Assembly (NCBI RefSeq): GCF_024586455.1
Contig: NC_065921.1
Location: forward strand, 78,986,163-79,050,162
Length of the DNA stretch: 64,000 nucleotides
DNA from: Bactrocera neohumeralis
Lineage: Eukaryota; Arthropoda; Insecta; Diptera; Tephritidae
Direction: 5' to 3'
Under the pieces are notes generated by a model. The model did no database searches, was not told where the DNA came from, and worked only from the letters and a program-made list of their open reading frames with translations. Shown piece by piece: positions 14,901 through 26,629 of the stretch. Both the position numbers and the translations under genes were made by a program. How positions within the stretch are numbered: position 1 is the first letter of the stretch; each line of letters opens with the position of its first letter.

Positions 14901-17900
14901 CATTTTTCACACTTGGCCAAAAATTAATTGTTAAAGCGAATGACACATTAAATTTTCTTCGCAATACGCTACTGTCGCAACTTTTTGGTAAAGGCAAATA
15001 AGTAAACACAAAGATCACATGGCTGGCCAAAAAACAAAAAGAAAAACAAGTAACCAATTGCAAGCTCAATACAAGAAAAGTAAATACATACATATAATTT
15101 TTCAAAAGCATTAAAAGCAAATAATGTGTAAACAATGTCTATTTGAAAACAATAACCAAAAATTATAATAGTAATTTATAAATGATGAGATAATTTATGC
15201 CAAAATACTCGCATTAATAACGCAAATTTGTAAGGAGAAGAAAAATTTATCATTTGTGAAAAATAATGTAATTGAAATAAATTTGAAAAATTTAAGGCTG
15301 TAACAACTATGTATGTTAAAGAACATGAATAATTAAATTTGTACGAATAATGAGCACATATTGCGATAAAATAAGAGCAAATAGCACTCATAAGAAAATA
15401 AATAGTAATAGCGTTTTTATGATTTAAAAACCTTTTTGGACTATTAGACAAAGTTTCAAAGTTAAATTTATGCGTGTAGCACTTAATAACCCCCCAACGC
15501 TATAACTTTAATACAAATAGTGATAATAGTTATAAATTATATATTTACCATTGCTGTTGTGTTGTTTTTGTTAGTTGGTTAAAGGTGAAAATTTAAAAAT
15601 TAACTATCTGCGCCCTTTGTTGCTCGCTGCTGTAATTGTCGCTGTCACCGTTGTGATGCTATTACTTCTATGGAGTAGTTTCTTAAGGGTTAACCAGCCT
15701 GGAAAATCAAAACCAATACAAGTTGGAGGATCATACTTTTAGGAGTTTTTTACGTATTTGTTTTTTTTTTTTATTATATTAATTCCAAACATTACGTAGC
15801 GTTAAAATACGTATGCATGTTTTAATATAGATATATTTTTATTATTTTAGTATTATAGTAACATAACGCGTTCAAAAAAAAAAAACCGTTACAAATTACT
15901 CATTTACCCTTGTTTCTACAAATTTTATTGGAAAAACATTTACTTTAGCAATAATCGTAAAATATGATACACATTTTAAACGCATAAATGTTGTATTTTT
16001 TTCTATACGAACTAGAGGTATATAGGTGTTCCCGAAGCAAATTTGGGACACTTTAAATATCAGTTAGTTGGTATATGGGCGTTTGCCAAACATCAAATGC
16101 TAGTTAGACTCATCGCAATAACTTTGCAGGCGCATACTTTGCGTTTACTCAAACCCTCCGTACATATGTATATATTTTTTTTTTTATTAAATTTTCTTTT
16201 ATTTGTTGTTTTTGCTACTTTCAAATTTCACGGCAAATTCGTTTTGTCAGCCAGCTATAGCCACATCAACACATTCACACGTACTTGCAGCTACGTATGT
16301 ACACGACGTGCCCGAGCCAAAAAGTTGGGTGAAGGCGAATTCGCGTGTATTCCAGTTGAAAATTTTCAAATTTTACTTTAACTTAAAAACTTCTATATTT
16401 CAAATATACGCTTTTGTAAACAAACTTTTCATAAATTATAACTTTAGCAGTGTAAAAAAACTTATAGGAAACAATACTCGTTATAATAATATTTTATTAG
16501 AACTTTGTAAGAATAAATGAAAATATACCCGTTGCCTAATTAATATTCCTTGCAGCTTTTTGACTTTTTTTTCAGCTGAAATACTTTTCTTATATTTGTA
16601 TTACAGACGAGAGACTATTCGATTTGTAAGTCCGACACGGTCAACAACTCAATTGCAACTGCGCTAACGGTTGGCTACGTCAAATCACTTTACAGCAACT
16701 TGTTCCAAACGCAAACGCCAGCTCGCTGGCTCGTATTGCCATCGCTATTGCCGCAATACAAGCACACACAAACAACGCCACACACATTCCCATCTATCTC
16801 AATTTCGCTCTGCTCAGTGCTGTTGCCGTCTCTTGTGTTATATTTCCTCATTTCATATTCGCCATCCATCGCCTTTTTTGCGCTGCTGTGCTGATTATTG
16901 ATTCAAGTGCGCATTGGTCTGCTTCTTCTTAAATTACCGTTTCAACATTTGCTTTTCGCCCCAAATTCGCTTCATATCAAAATCATTTTCGCTTCGTTGC
17001 GGTACGTTACTTTTCTTTCCATTCTACTTTCTGTACGCGCGTTTCCCCTAACTTTCGTTCAGTTGTGCGCGCGCTCTCTCTCTCTGGCTCTCTATTTGAT
17101 GTAGGCGCTCTGCTTTTGAAATGTGTCTTCGCCGCGCACACTCATTTACACCTATTGTACGGCCCGTTAACGTGGTTATTATTTACGTACTTCCACCCAA
17201 ATCGCCAAAAATCGTTCGCCTCAACGCATTGCAGTACTACTTCGGCTATGTTTCATTTTGTTTTCTTTCACCACCACATTCGTACGTACATTTTAACGCT
17301 TGAATGCTTTGTATTAGCAAATACTATTATGTTCAATGCGCATTATTCGCTTTGACTTTGGCGAAATTGTTGTTACACCGCTGTGGCATCCAACCGTGTT
17401 ACAGGCCGTGTTACAGCCAACACATACATACAAACACAAACATACATACAGCCACATACATGCGCAAATTTACGCGTGGCGTGTTTGTTCGCATTCTGCA
17501 TTTCTGCAAAAAGAGATTGCCAAGCGCTGGCTGTGAGCTCACGAGATTTGCATTTACTCAATGCCTTCTGCTAGCGACTGGCGCGTGTGTTGGCAGAGAG
17601 GGGTAGTAGTTGGCAGGGGTAAGAGAGCATGTGCTATAAGTATGTTGGCGAAGATGGACAAGGATGTGTTAATGCGTAAGCAAGTTATTAGTGCAGCTTA
17701 GCGTGCTTAAATCTTATTAGAATTCCGAAAAGGATGTGTATTTGTATGCGTGTGTACATAGAAATTTTAGTTCATCTAGAGTTGTATTTGCCGTTATTCA
17801 CTAAAAATATTCGCACGCTGGCTGGCGTACGTATGTATGTGTGCGCATGTGGCCTAAATCTGAAAATAATGGCGCCTGGTTCCGGTTCCGTTTGTGTTTA

Positions 17901-18295
17901 TTTACAGATTCCATCACATAATGTAAATATGCATACGTACATACACATAGAAGTAGAAATGTATGACTTACTTAGTAAGTGCTCTGTAGTGTAAAATGTA
18001 ATGTGAGTAGTTTGGTCTGTAGTGTTCGTACAGGGTGCTTAATAGAAGCATTTACAGGTACATATAAGTTTATTGTAAGAGCAACGCATTATTCATAGAA
18101 TCTGCTTTCCATCACATCTTCGCTGTAGGATAATGCAAAAGCTCAGTTTTCTGTAAGATCTTGCCCCCGCTATCGTTTTTCCGAAAAGCTTGCTTGGTAT
18201 TACCCTGAAACAATAATGAACTTCTCCATAACCTCAAATTTGATTTTCATCTGTATTAGGCTAACTGCGTTAAAAAGAACTTCAGTGTTGAGTTG
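8923..18295. other. Cam 5' region and gene-free intergenic DNA
   Basis: Sequence immediately above 8922 is the Cam 5' leader on the minus strand; its extent and promoter are not identifiable by eye. Beyond it are TATG/CATA microsatellites (about 10010-10060, 10205-10235, 10820-11000), an A-rich tract with ATAAAAA runs (11090-11300), and patches with CpG-containing, splice-less open frames (13.4-14.3 and 16.6-17.6 kb). The latter could be unrecognised 5' exons or regulatory DNA. CTCTCTCTCT occurs near 17082. No conserved protein domain is readable. Confidence 0.4.
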
Positions 18296-18296
18296 T

Positions 18297-18425
18297 TTAG
18301 TCGAAGAGACCGAAACCCCTATCGTCGTCTTCCTCGGCCTCCGACTCCACCTGTTTAACTTCTTTCTTCTTTTCGGCAGCAGCGCCAGCATCAGCAGCTG
18401 GAGCAGAGGTGGCAGCAGCGGTATG
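18297..18425 (-). pseudogene. RpLP1 (acidic ribosomal protein P1) C-terminal fragment
   Basis: The minus-strand frame ending at TAA (18299-18297) reads an Ala/Pro-rich linker, then AAEKKKEVKQVESEAEEDDD followed by RGFGLFD. That is the eukaryotic P-stalk protein P1 tail, whose normal ending is (D)DDMGFGLFD and which recruits GTPase elongation factors. Here Met is replaced by Arg. The upstream sequence does not read as the helical P1 N-terminal domain (about 65 residues missing) and no nearby exon supplies it. A truncated pseudogene or retrocopy is the best reading. A real 3' exon with a remote 5' part is a less likely alternative. Confidence 0.65.
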
Positions 18426-18429
18426 TTTA

Positions 18430-20085
18430 ACGTGGGTGCCTGCTGACGACAGTCTTACTCCACGGCGCACAAGAGCACAGCAAATCAAATCAATGCGTCG
18501 ATCAGCACCCTGAAAATGACAGCCATTTTCAAAACCAATTGGCAGTGTAGAACGGACACATTAACCACCTTGCTAAGGTTCGACGCCCATCTAAAACCTC
18601 TGCCGTACTTTGGGTCCGTCACCTGTTTTCAATGCAACTCCACATTTAACTGACAAAGTGTCAGTTCTTCCCGCATTCGGGTTTTAACCGCAACTGTAAC
18701 GATATTCCCCGAGGAGACAGTCCGCATGACCAGGTTGGCGCGTAGGAAACACCGCTGTGACCAAGATTCAGAGCTTGATTACCGAATTGGACCAAGTTAA
18801 AACGATTTTGGTTCGCACTGTGTAGTACGGCACGCCGAATAACTGGAACCAAACTAGCTCTAAGTCCTTTCCTCCAACTTCCCAACACAAATAATTGATT
18901 ATCATCTCTCTTTATGCCGCCAATAATGAAATTAAAGTTAATTCTGAAACATCTAACCTTATCGGTCTTTTTGCACTCAGTGTGCACCATTTGATTTTGG
19001 TAGAATCTTAACGCTAAGCCCTCAAAGAAAGGGGGGAGAAGTCATTTCTAACTCGATACTTTTACGCGGCTTTCGATTTGGGAGCTTCAACAGTGAAGAA
19101 AAAACAGTTAAGAAAATATTGAAGGAAAGGAAATTCAGTTCAGCTTCTCTCAAAATACATATTTTTATAGAATGTTGCTGATTTGACAGCAATTTAACCA
19201 GATAAAAATCAGAACTCGAACCGGTTATGTAGAACCGACTGTCGTGGAAACAGCCCTAAGCATCTTTTACCAGTTTTCTTGGCATGATTTTGGTCACAAT
19301 AACCAGAGAGGAAGCAAAGAGAGCTAGCGAGGCTATCTTCTACTCATTGATTACCATGTCACCAGATTTTAACCGAAAAGAACCGCATTTAGTTACAAAC
19401 GTCATCTTCTACTAAGGTGATAAACCAGTCTCGTCAAATTCTTTGCCGTTGATAAGTGATTTCGTTGCCGATAAGGGGGTCCACAAATACCTTGATAAAC
19501 CTATATTTAATAACATAACGGTCCGACTGTTCAGCAATAAAGCAATCGATAAGCATGTGCACGTATAGTGGCCTTCTTCAAGCCATTTTATTATACTTTT
19601 TATTAGAGTTGATAAGATTGCTTATAAGATTACTCTAATAAAGCCCTTAGAATAACATAGTTGAGTCTGAATTTTTTTTATTTTACAATTTTTTGGATGA
19701 ACACAAGTTTCTATGCTAAGCTCTTGGATTAACAGTACTTTTCGTAATAGGTAATGGGAACCAGAAGATATCAAACTAGCTGCGGTCAGTAAGGGGTTAC
19801 ATTATCTGAGGATTTCCTCAATCTCACTCGCAGGTCGCCTCCAAGCTGGTACATCCTGGGTAACGCTAATGGCCTGCGGCCTTTCAACTCTTGGACGACT
19901 TTGGCTTTGGAATTGGTTTTTGAGTAGGATAGGCGTCAACCCTCGCCTTTGGCCTCGTCACTGAGCTAACCTTGGCACCATAAAAGGCGACTACCTTTGC
20001 AGGGGATGGATAGCAGCTCAACAAGAGTACTCAAAATAACAACAAAAACAGCTCCGTTTGAAACTGAAAACTTCAGGTTTGTGTG
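18430..20085. other. Unassigned, probably transposon-derived DNA
   Basis: This stretch is less AT-rich than the surrounding intergenic DNA. An open frame at 18661-18990 (-) has no recognisable domain. The segment at about 19820-19990 (GCGACTACCTTTGCAGGGGA and preceding Pro/Ala-rich translations) has the look of a decayed repeat, but I could not place it in a family. Confidence 0.3.
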
Positions 20086-20089
20086 TCCA

Positions 20090-20470
20090 TTCTGTGAGAT
20101 ATTCTGGAATACCGGAATTCTTTGTTCTATACTTTAGGGTTTTAGCCGTCAATAAACACATGTTCCCTTACTCCGGTGCATCTCGGAATCATTTGGATTA
20201 TTCATAGTTCTAGCCTGTGGGATTTTGTACTTTGGACTAGTCTTTGTTTTAAACTGCGAGGTTTTAACTATCAATAAACACATGTCGCCTTCTTCCGATA
20301 AATGCTGGAATTTTATGGACTACCCTTTGTTATGCACTGCGGAAATAACCGTCAAGAAATTATGTTCCGGAACTCCAGAACATTCCGAAATCATTTAGAA
20401 TCTACTTTTACTTCTGTGACTGTGGGCTTTTAACGGTCAATAAATTCATGTTCCCTTTCTTCGAGCCGCA
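20090..20470. repeat. Degenerate tandem repeat with GTCAATAAACACATGTTCCC core
   Basis: Four diverged copies of a block with TTTTAgCCGTCAATAAACAC plus ATGTTCCCT and a following TCCGg lie at about 20141, 20260, 20343 and 20427. Between them, GGAATTCTTTG/GGAATCATTTGGA-like strings also recur. Spacing is irregular (80-120 bp), so this is an old, eroded array. It has no coding potential. Confidence 0.55.
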
Positions 20471-20474
20471 GTCG

Positions 20475-21360
20475 TAAGACCAAGTCCTTTAAACGGATCG
20501 CACCACATGCAATTAAGTACCCTCCACCAAACTAACCTCACGGCCAGGCGTCTTCATCCATGCGTGTGTTTGTATTAAAATTGACTAACTACCATAAAAT
20601 GCCACACAGTCTGCGTTTATTATACGCCATTTAGTCTGCAGTAATGCGCGCTCGTATCCAGCACATAATTGTCCGCAATGTTTCGTTGATTCCGCCTAAG
20701 TGCGAGTGAGTAGTGCGGCCGAGTTGGAAGCGCGGCAACTGTTGGATGCGAAAAATGGCGCATTGCTGTTATTGCCCACTTTGCCTTCTTCCTTTAAACG
20801 CCGCCACACACACATACACACAGATGCGGTGTGCTAAAATGCGGTGGCAACATGAAAACTCGTCTAGGCACCCCTCAAGGGGTCGTGTTCAGGCTAGTGT
20901 TTATTACTGTTAGATGCGCTAAAGTGCTGTGCGGTCCGTAGACGTAATATTTCTACAACGTCAGCGGGGTCACAAGTGCAGCAGCAGCAGCAGCAGCAGT
21001 AGCTAGCAGCAGTGGTATGTGGCTTGCCGCCTCGTCATGCGAGTGTTCAATAGCTGCGCCAAAGAGTTAATATGACCAATGCCAATGCATTGGATGCGTG
21101 GCACATTGATGGGTTGACGCGTTTGGCGGTCGGACGCCTCGTCGCTTGGTCATTTCCTCAGCTAGTTGGCTGGCTGACTGTGCGCTTGCCGCGGCAGGCG
21201 CTTGTTTGTTGCAATGCAGCGGTTATGCGGCAGTGTAAACATTTAACGCAGCCGAATCATGCATATATCTTTACGATTCCGTTTTCATACCCTAAACAGA
21301 GTACATAGTTTTGCTGGATGTTGTTAACTCTAAGAAGGAAATGTCGGTTGCCCTAAAAGT
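20475..21360. other. Gene-free stretch with (CAG)n run
   Basis: A short pure CAG run is at about 20981-20999. Open frames at 20713-20913 and 21072-21308 (+) lack recognisable domains and splice context. Nothing else is supportable. Confidence 0.35.
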
Positions 21361-21365
21361 GAATT

Positions 21366-21600
21366 CTTCTTCTTTATTGGCGTAGATACCGCTTACGTGG
21401 TTATAGCCAGGTCCTTCTACACCTGGTGTTTCTAACGAAGTGGACGTCTTCCTCTTCCTCTGCTTCCTCGGTGCGTACTTCGTCGAATACTCTCAGAGGA
21501 GCAGATTGAAGAAGTCAAACGAACGGAGTCGACTTGTCTGAAACCTTGTTTGGTATCGAACTACTCGGAGAGGTCCATCCCGATCCTGACGGAGCTTTTG
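21366..21600 (+). repeat. Interspersed repeat, TTGGCGTAGACACCGCTTACG family, copy 2
   Basis: Starts TTCTTCTTTATTGGCGTAGA and keeps the CCGCTTACG, GCCAGGTCCTTCT and GTCTTCCTCTTCCTCTGCTT blocks of the copy at 6502. It lacks the GCGCGCCAGTCG block. It continues further 3' with ACTTGTCTGAAACC, TTTGGTATCGAAC and CCCGATCCTGACGGAGCTTT, suggesting the full repeat is longer than copy 1. Confidence 0.7.
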
Positions 21601-21634
21601 GCAAATATAGTAAATATATATGGAAATACACATG

Positions 21635-22515
21635 GTATATGTGACGAGCTGAGGATCTTTCACCAAATCCCTCCGACTATATATATGCGAACCAGTGTCT
21701 CAGTTTTACAGATATCCATCTGAAATTTTACACACGTGCTTTTGGTTCCACGAAGTGACTTATATGTCGGAATCGCCGATATTGGACCACTTTAGCATAT
21801 AGCTGCCATACAAACTGAACGATCGAAATAAAGTACTTGTATGGAAAACTTTTTTATTTGACAAGATATCTTCACAAAATTTTGTACAGATTATTGTGCA
21901 AGGCAAGAAAATAGTTCCCGAAAAAATTGTTCAGATCGGATCACTATAGCATATAGCTGCCATACAAATTGACTGATCAAAGTCAAGCCCTTATATGGAA
22001 ATCTTTTGTATTTGAAAAGGTATCCTCACGAAATTTGGCACGCATTATTTTTTAATGCAAGATTATAATCTCTGAATATATTGTTTAGATTGGACCACTT
22101 TAGCATATAGCTGGCATACAAACTGAACGATCGAAAAAAGGTGCTTGTATGGAAAACATTTTTATTTTACAAAATATCGTCACGAAATTTGGCATGGATT
22201 ATTTTTCTAGGTAAAACTACAATCTTTGTACATATTGTTCAGATTGGACCACTATAGCATGTAGCTGTCATAGAAATTGACTGATCAAAGTCAAGCCCTT
22301 GTATGAAAAACTTTTTTATTTTACAAAATATCTTCACGAAATTTGGCATGGATTATTTTTTCGTGCAAAGCTACGATCTCTGAACATATTGTTCAAATCG
22401 GACTACTATAGCATATAGCTGCCATACAAACTGGCTCGAAATCTATATAAAAAAAATTTTATCTAGCCTTTTATGCTATAAGAAATGTAACTGTGTAGGG
22501 TATTATAGCTACAAT
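21635..22515 (+). repeat. Interspersed element with ~155-bp internal units, copy 3
   Basis: A leader with TATATGCGAACCAGTGTCTC is followed by five units with ATAGCTGCCATACAAA or close variants (about 21799, 21955, 22109, 22263, 22418) and the GGGTATTATAGCTACAATGC terminus (about 22498-22517). Orientation is the same as copy 1. Unit spacing is again about 155 bp. Confidence 0.8.
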
Positions 22516-22519
22516 GCAG

Positions 22520-24300
22520 TCGAAGTGCACGTTTTTTCAGTTTTTTTTTTATTTTTTGTATTTTGGTGTGCCTTGCTTGCTTGCTGGCACTTTTTGCACG
22601 CTTCCTTCTCGTTTTCTTTATTTCCACGATTTTCTTTGCCACATTGCAGTTGTCATGTTGGATGACAATGCGGCAAAGCTTAAGACAAAGCGCAACGCAA
22701 CGTAGCACAGCGCAAAAGCAAGCGACGGCAATGCCAAAGCCGTAGCTGTAGCCGCAGTCGGTGCAAAAAGTCCAGCAAATAAGCCGAGTGGCAGCGCAAT
22801 GACGCAGCTAGTCCAATGCGAAGGGCTCTTAATGCGTTCTTGAAATACACGTACATATGTATGTAACTAAAAAGTGGCTTGTTATTCTTGTTATTGTTGG
22901 CTTTTACATCTTCAGTTTAGTTGGCTGCGGCTGGTTCCGGACTGTTGTTAGTGTTGTTGCACGCTTTTGTTGCAATTCCACATCATCGCATTGTCGCCGC
23001 AAGCGCGCACACACACATAACTATTGATATACATACATATGTATATACATATATACAATATATGGACATATGCTTGTGATGGCCACCGTTTTTGCCGCAT
23101 TATGCTGTTGCTGTTGTTGTTGTAGCTGCTTTCATTCATTCCTTCATTCAGTTAGCAAACATTGGCGCTTTCTCGACTACCCGCCTCTCCACCCAACAAC
23201 CGTCGAGGTTACATAGCAGCCACAAACAACATACAACAACAACAACAATGACAACAACAACTATGTGTAGTTGCGCATTGCGAATTAGCGTAGATTTTCT
23301 TAACATTCTTCCAGCATAAACAACACAGCGGGTTGCACAACAAGTGCATCTGCGTGTGTGTGTGTATGTGCGACTCGCATGTGTGTGTGTGTGCTTTAGT
23401 GGAGAGCAAAGGATTGAAGAACATGTGTACATTTAGCTAAGCTTTGTAGCTAACGAAGACAGCGGTATATATCAAATATACATATGCATGTGTATGTGTA
23501 TTGTATATATGTATATATGTATATATGTATGTACTCATATTTGTTTGTATGCATGGAACAGCGGCAAAATACATGAAAAAAATCCGTAAGAATCTACAAA
23601 AGTATCAAAAGACAGGTTTAATATACGCAAACATATCTACATACACATGTAAGTATGTGCTCGCATATATTTCCATACATATAAGTATGTATATTTGTCG
23701 CCGCAACAGCTTTTGCATTCCTTATATAATCACTTGTACATTTCAAGCTTAAGTTAAGCCGCTTCTTCTGCATAGCACACATAACAAAGCAATTATTTGC
23801 GGTATACGCGCTACTGTTGTTATGTTTTGTATAGTTGTTGCTGTTTTTATTGTTGAAGAGGCTCCCATTATGACCTAGGGGTTTCTTTTGCGCTTCAAGT
23901 ACGTGGATTTGCGTATTTCACGTACTCGGGCCGCGAATGAATAAACGTACTCATCATAAGAAGGTAATTACATATGTATGTATGTATGTATATACCCTTA
24001 ATATGTAATATACATACATATATATACGAAGTGATGTCTATGTATATGCACCTTCTTACCAAATAACCAGCCCAGCTCGTTGCCAGTTACACCATCGGCC
24101 TCATCCATCAATCCCACGGGCATTATTTGCTTAATTTTGGTGATAGCTGGCAACGTTAAGTAAAAATTTAGAAAAAATAACCTTGAGCTGCAAACATTAC
24201 GCCGACTTTGCTGCTGCTGTGAAGGACAAGCTTTGAAAAATCTTGATTTTTTCAAGACTAGAACTATATTATGAGGACCAGACTTCGTAAAAAGTTCGAA
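22520..24300. other. Gene-free stretch with microsatellites
   Basis: Contains ACAACAACA runs (about 23230-23262), TG runs (about 23345-23395), TATG/TATATG runs (about 23480-23530 and 23970-23995) and CA runs (about 23008). Open frames here are translations of these repeats. Confidence 0.5.
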
Positions 24301-24309
24301 AGCGCAGCA

Positions 24310-26290
24310 GTCGCCCAAACAGGGGGGATTACACTCGCTTTTAGGTTAGGTTTGATAAATAAGCGGATTACTCTAATAATCCCACTTGGATCGCTGAAGA
24401 TGCTTGTCCGTTGTGATGCCTAGAACTCTCAGGCATGGATCAAAAAGACGGTCGAAAAAAACCTCAAAAAGTCTGCTTCAAATTTTTTAGGCGGCTAATA
24501 TCAATTTCAGCCTGTTCGCCGGGTTCGTAAAAATTATGGCAACCGAAATGCTTCAATCTTAGTCTGTTGAAAGCTGGACAGACGTTTTCATCTCATCTTC
24601 CTCATTACAAAAATTACAACTTGCGCCCACCTCATCTTTCTCATTACAAATTTGGCAACTAAATCTTGATTACCTATGGGGTAGTGCCCAGTTAGAACGC
24701 CTATCATTGCTACGATGCTAAGAGCTAACAGTTCAATCGACCTTTTATGTCACCCTCTGAGCCAGAAGGCTTTCATAGCCACACAAGAGCTGGTTGCTGA
24801 CCAACGCTTGCCGAGCTCGCGCGTATCCCATAGATTCAGTGCCCGAATGTACGTGTACAGGGGAACCCCTACTCGTTTGCATCCTGTTGGAATTGATTAC
24901 GCTGTGGCCGAGCACGCAGACACGTTTGTTATGGAAGTAGCTTGATGAGGTCATGGAGTTCTTGACTAGCTTTGAGCTCACTGTTAGCAAACTCAAACCA
25001 ACTCTGCTATCGCAGAGGATGCATACATCCCTAAAAGCAGCCGCATTTCGAGGTAGTACAACTGCTGCTACATAGATGGCTGTCACTTTTGCTTGAAAGA
25101 CACTACAGCGGTCTGGCAGTTTGAAACAAGAGTTGATAGAGAGCTCTCGACAAAAGACTCCACCCTCTAACATTCTTCTTGAGCTTCGTTCCATTCATGA
25201 AAATATTCACTGTGCCCCTTCTCCACCAATAACACCCCACCCACATATCTCTCGGAGGTACATATGTATGTGTGCGGAGAAGATGCCAAAAGAAGTAGGT
25301 TCCGCGGTGTAGTGGACCATTCTTATCAGGAATGCAAGGGATGCAGTCGAAGTGAGATAGAATTTTGGAATGTTCCGCTCTGGTACCCTTAATGTGTCCA
25401 TTTTCCCACAGTCTCATAGCAACCTTCACAGCACTGTATCTATCGGCTATGTCCATAGGTGTTATGTATATGTAGAATAGCACCAAGAGTCATCGTTGGC
25501 GTTGTACGTAGTGCAGTTGTGCGTTCTAGCTGTTTTGCGAGAGTTCATCTAAGAAATACATACCATAGTTCAGTATTGTTAGTTTCTACGTTTCGAAAAG
25601 CCAGAAACACAACTTTTGGTGAGAGTCCCAATAGCTCATTTACAACAATATAAGGCCATCAATGTCATCCTCATCCTCTCCTTAAAATGCGGTTTCCATG
25701 ATGGCTTTATTTCAAGAAAGAGGTCCAAGTATTTCACCTTTTTTAGAAGGTGAAGTCGAGAACCTCCCAATGAGTTAAGGATGCTTCCGCGATTTAAAGG
25801 CTCCTGGGAACAGAAACCAGTCCATTTTTATTTGTATTGACAGCTAAACCCGGTTCTTTCCGCCCAACTAGCTAGCACATTGAGACACCCTTGCGTTAAC
25901 TAGTAAACGCTCTCCAAGAAGTTTTCTCAACCTTGAGAGCAACATCATCTGCATAGGCAATAACCCGACAGTCTCGCACCTCGAGTTCTTTCTTCTAGGT
26001 CTTGTGCCACAAAGATCCAAATTAAATGAGACACAACGCCATTTCTCGGGGTGTCTCTATTGAGCTTCGTAGGCAGAACGTCAACTTTCGGGGTGCCTCT
26101 ATCGACTTTCGTAGTGCTCGTGCTCCAAAACAGTTCAAACACTGAGAGCGCAATATATGAGATGCTTGAGGTTCGTTACATTCTCTAACATGTCTAGGAC
26201 ACTAATGACCGCTTTCGGCTGCACATTGTTGAATGCCCGCTGAATATCGAAAAATGTCCCCACTGCATGTATGTACCTTATGCATGAAAG
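24310..26290 (-). mobile_element. Decayed non-LTR retrotransposon (RT + RNase H, R1/LOA/I-like)
   Basis: On the minus strand, several frames together read a reverse transcriptase and RNase H. Visible pieces are a GTP(K/Q)-type motif in the 26.0-26.1 kb frame, the catalytic RVIAYADDVALKVE segment (YADD at 25955-25944), a VNTNKNGLV segment, GLSPKVV (about 25.6 kb), and an RNase H stretch (about 25190-24745) with GGVFCRELSINSCFKLPD and VFQAKVTAI. Many stops and frameshifts break it, so it is dead. The order RT then RNase H and the GLSPKVV block fit R1/LOA/I-group elements; the clade is an inference. Confidence 0.85.
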
Positions 26291-26299
26291 CTCACTGCA

Positions 26300-26625
26300 G
26301 CCATTACGCATTACAATATAATAATTTTAAAAAATAAACAATAAAACACTTTATAAAATATTAATGAAAAAAAAAAAATAAAACTAAAAAAAATTGTTTC
26401 TTTTTTTAAATAGTTTTCTTTTTTTTATTTATAAAGAAATATTTTAATTACAAAAAAATTTTAAGAAAAATAATAAAAAATTATAAAATACTAATTAAAA
26501 AAAAAAAAACAAAAAAAATATTTCTAAAATATTTTTACTTTTCATTATTCATAAAGAAACATTTTAATTAAAAAAATATTTAAAAAAAAAATTTTAATTT
26601 CATATATTTTTAAAAAATTGCCAAA
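26300..26625. repeat. A/T low-complexity tract
   Basis: Runs of A with interspersed T, including two similar blocks about 120 bp apart (AAAAATTATAAAATACTAAT-type segments and TTTATAAAGAAA/CATAAAGAAACATTTTAATT). It lies at the 5' side of the decayed non-LTR element. Confidence 0.7.
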
Positions 26626-26629
26626 GTGT

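Noticed and set aside
18661..18990. 109-codon minus-strand open frame as a gene or rRNA piece
   Set aside because: No family recognised, and I found no match to conserved rRNA segments.
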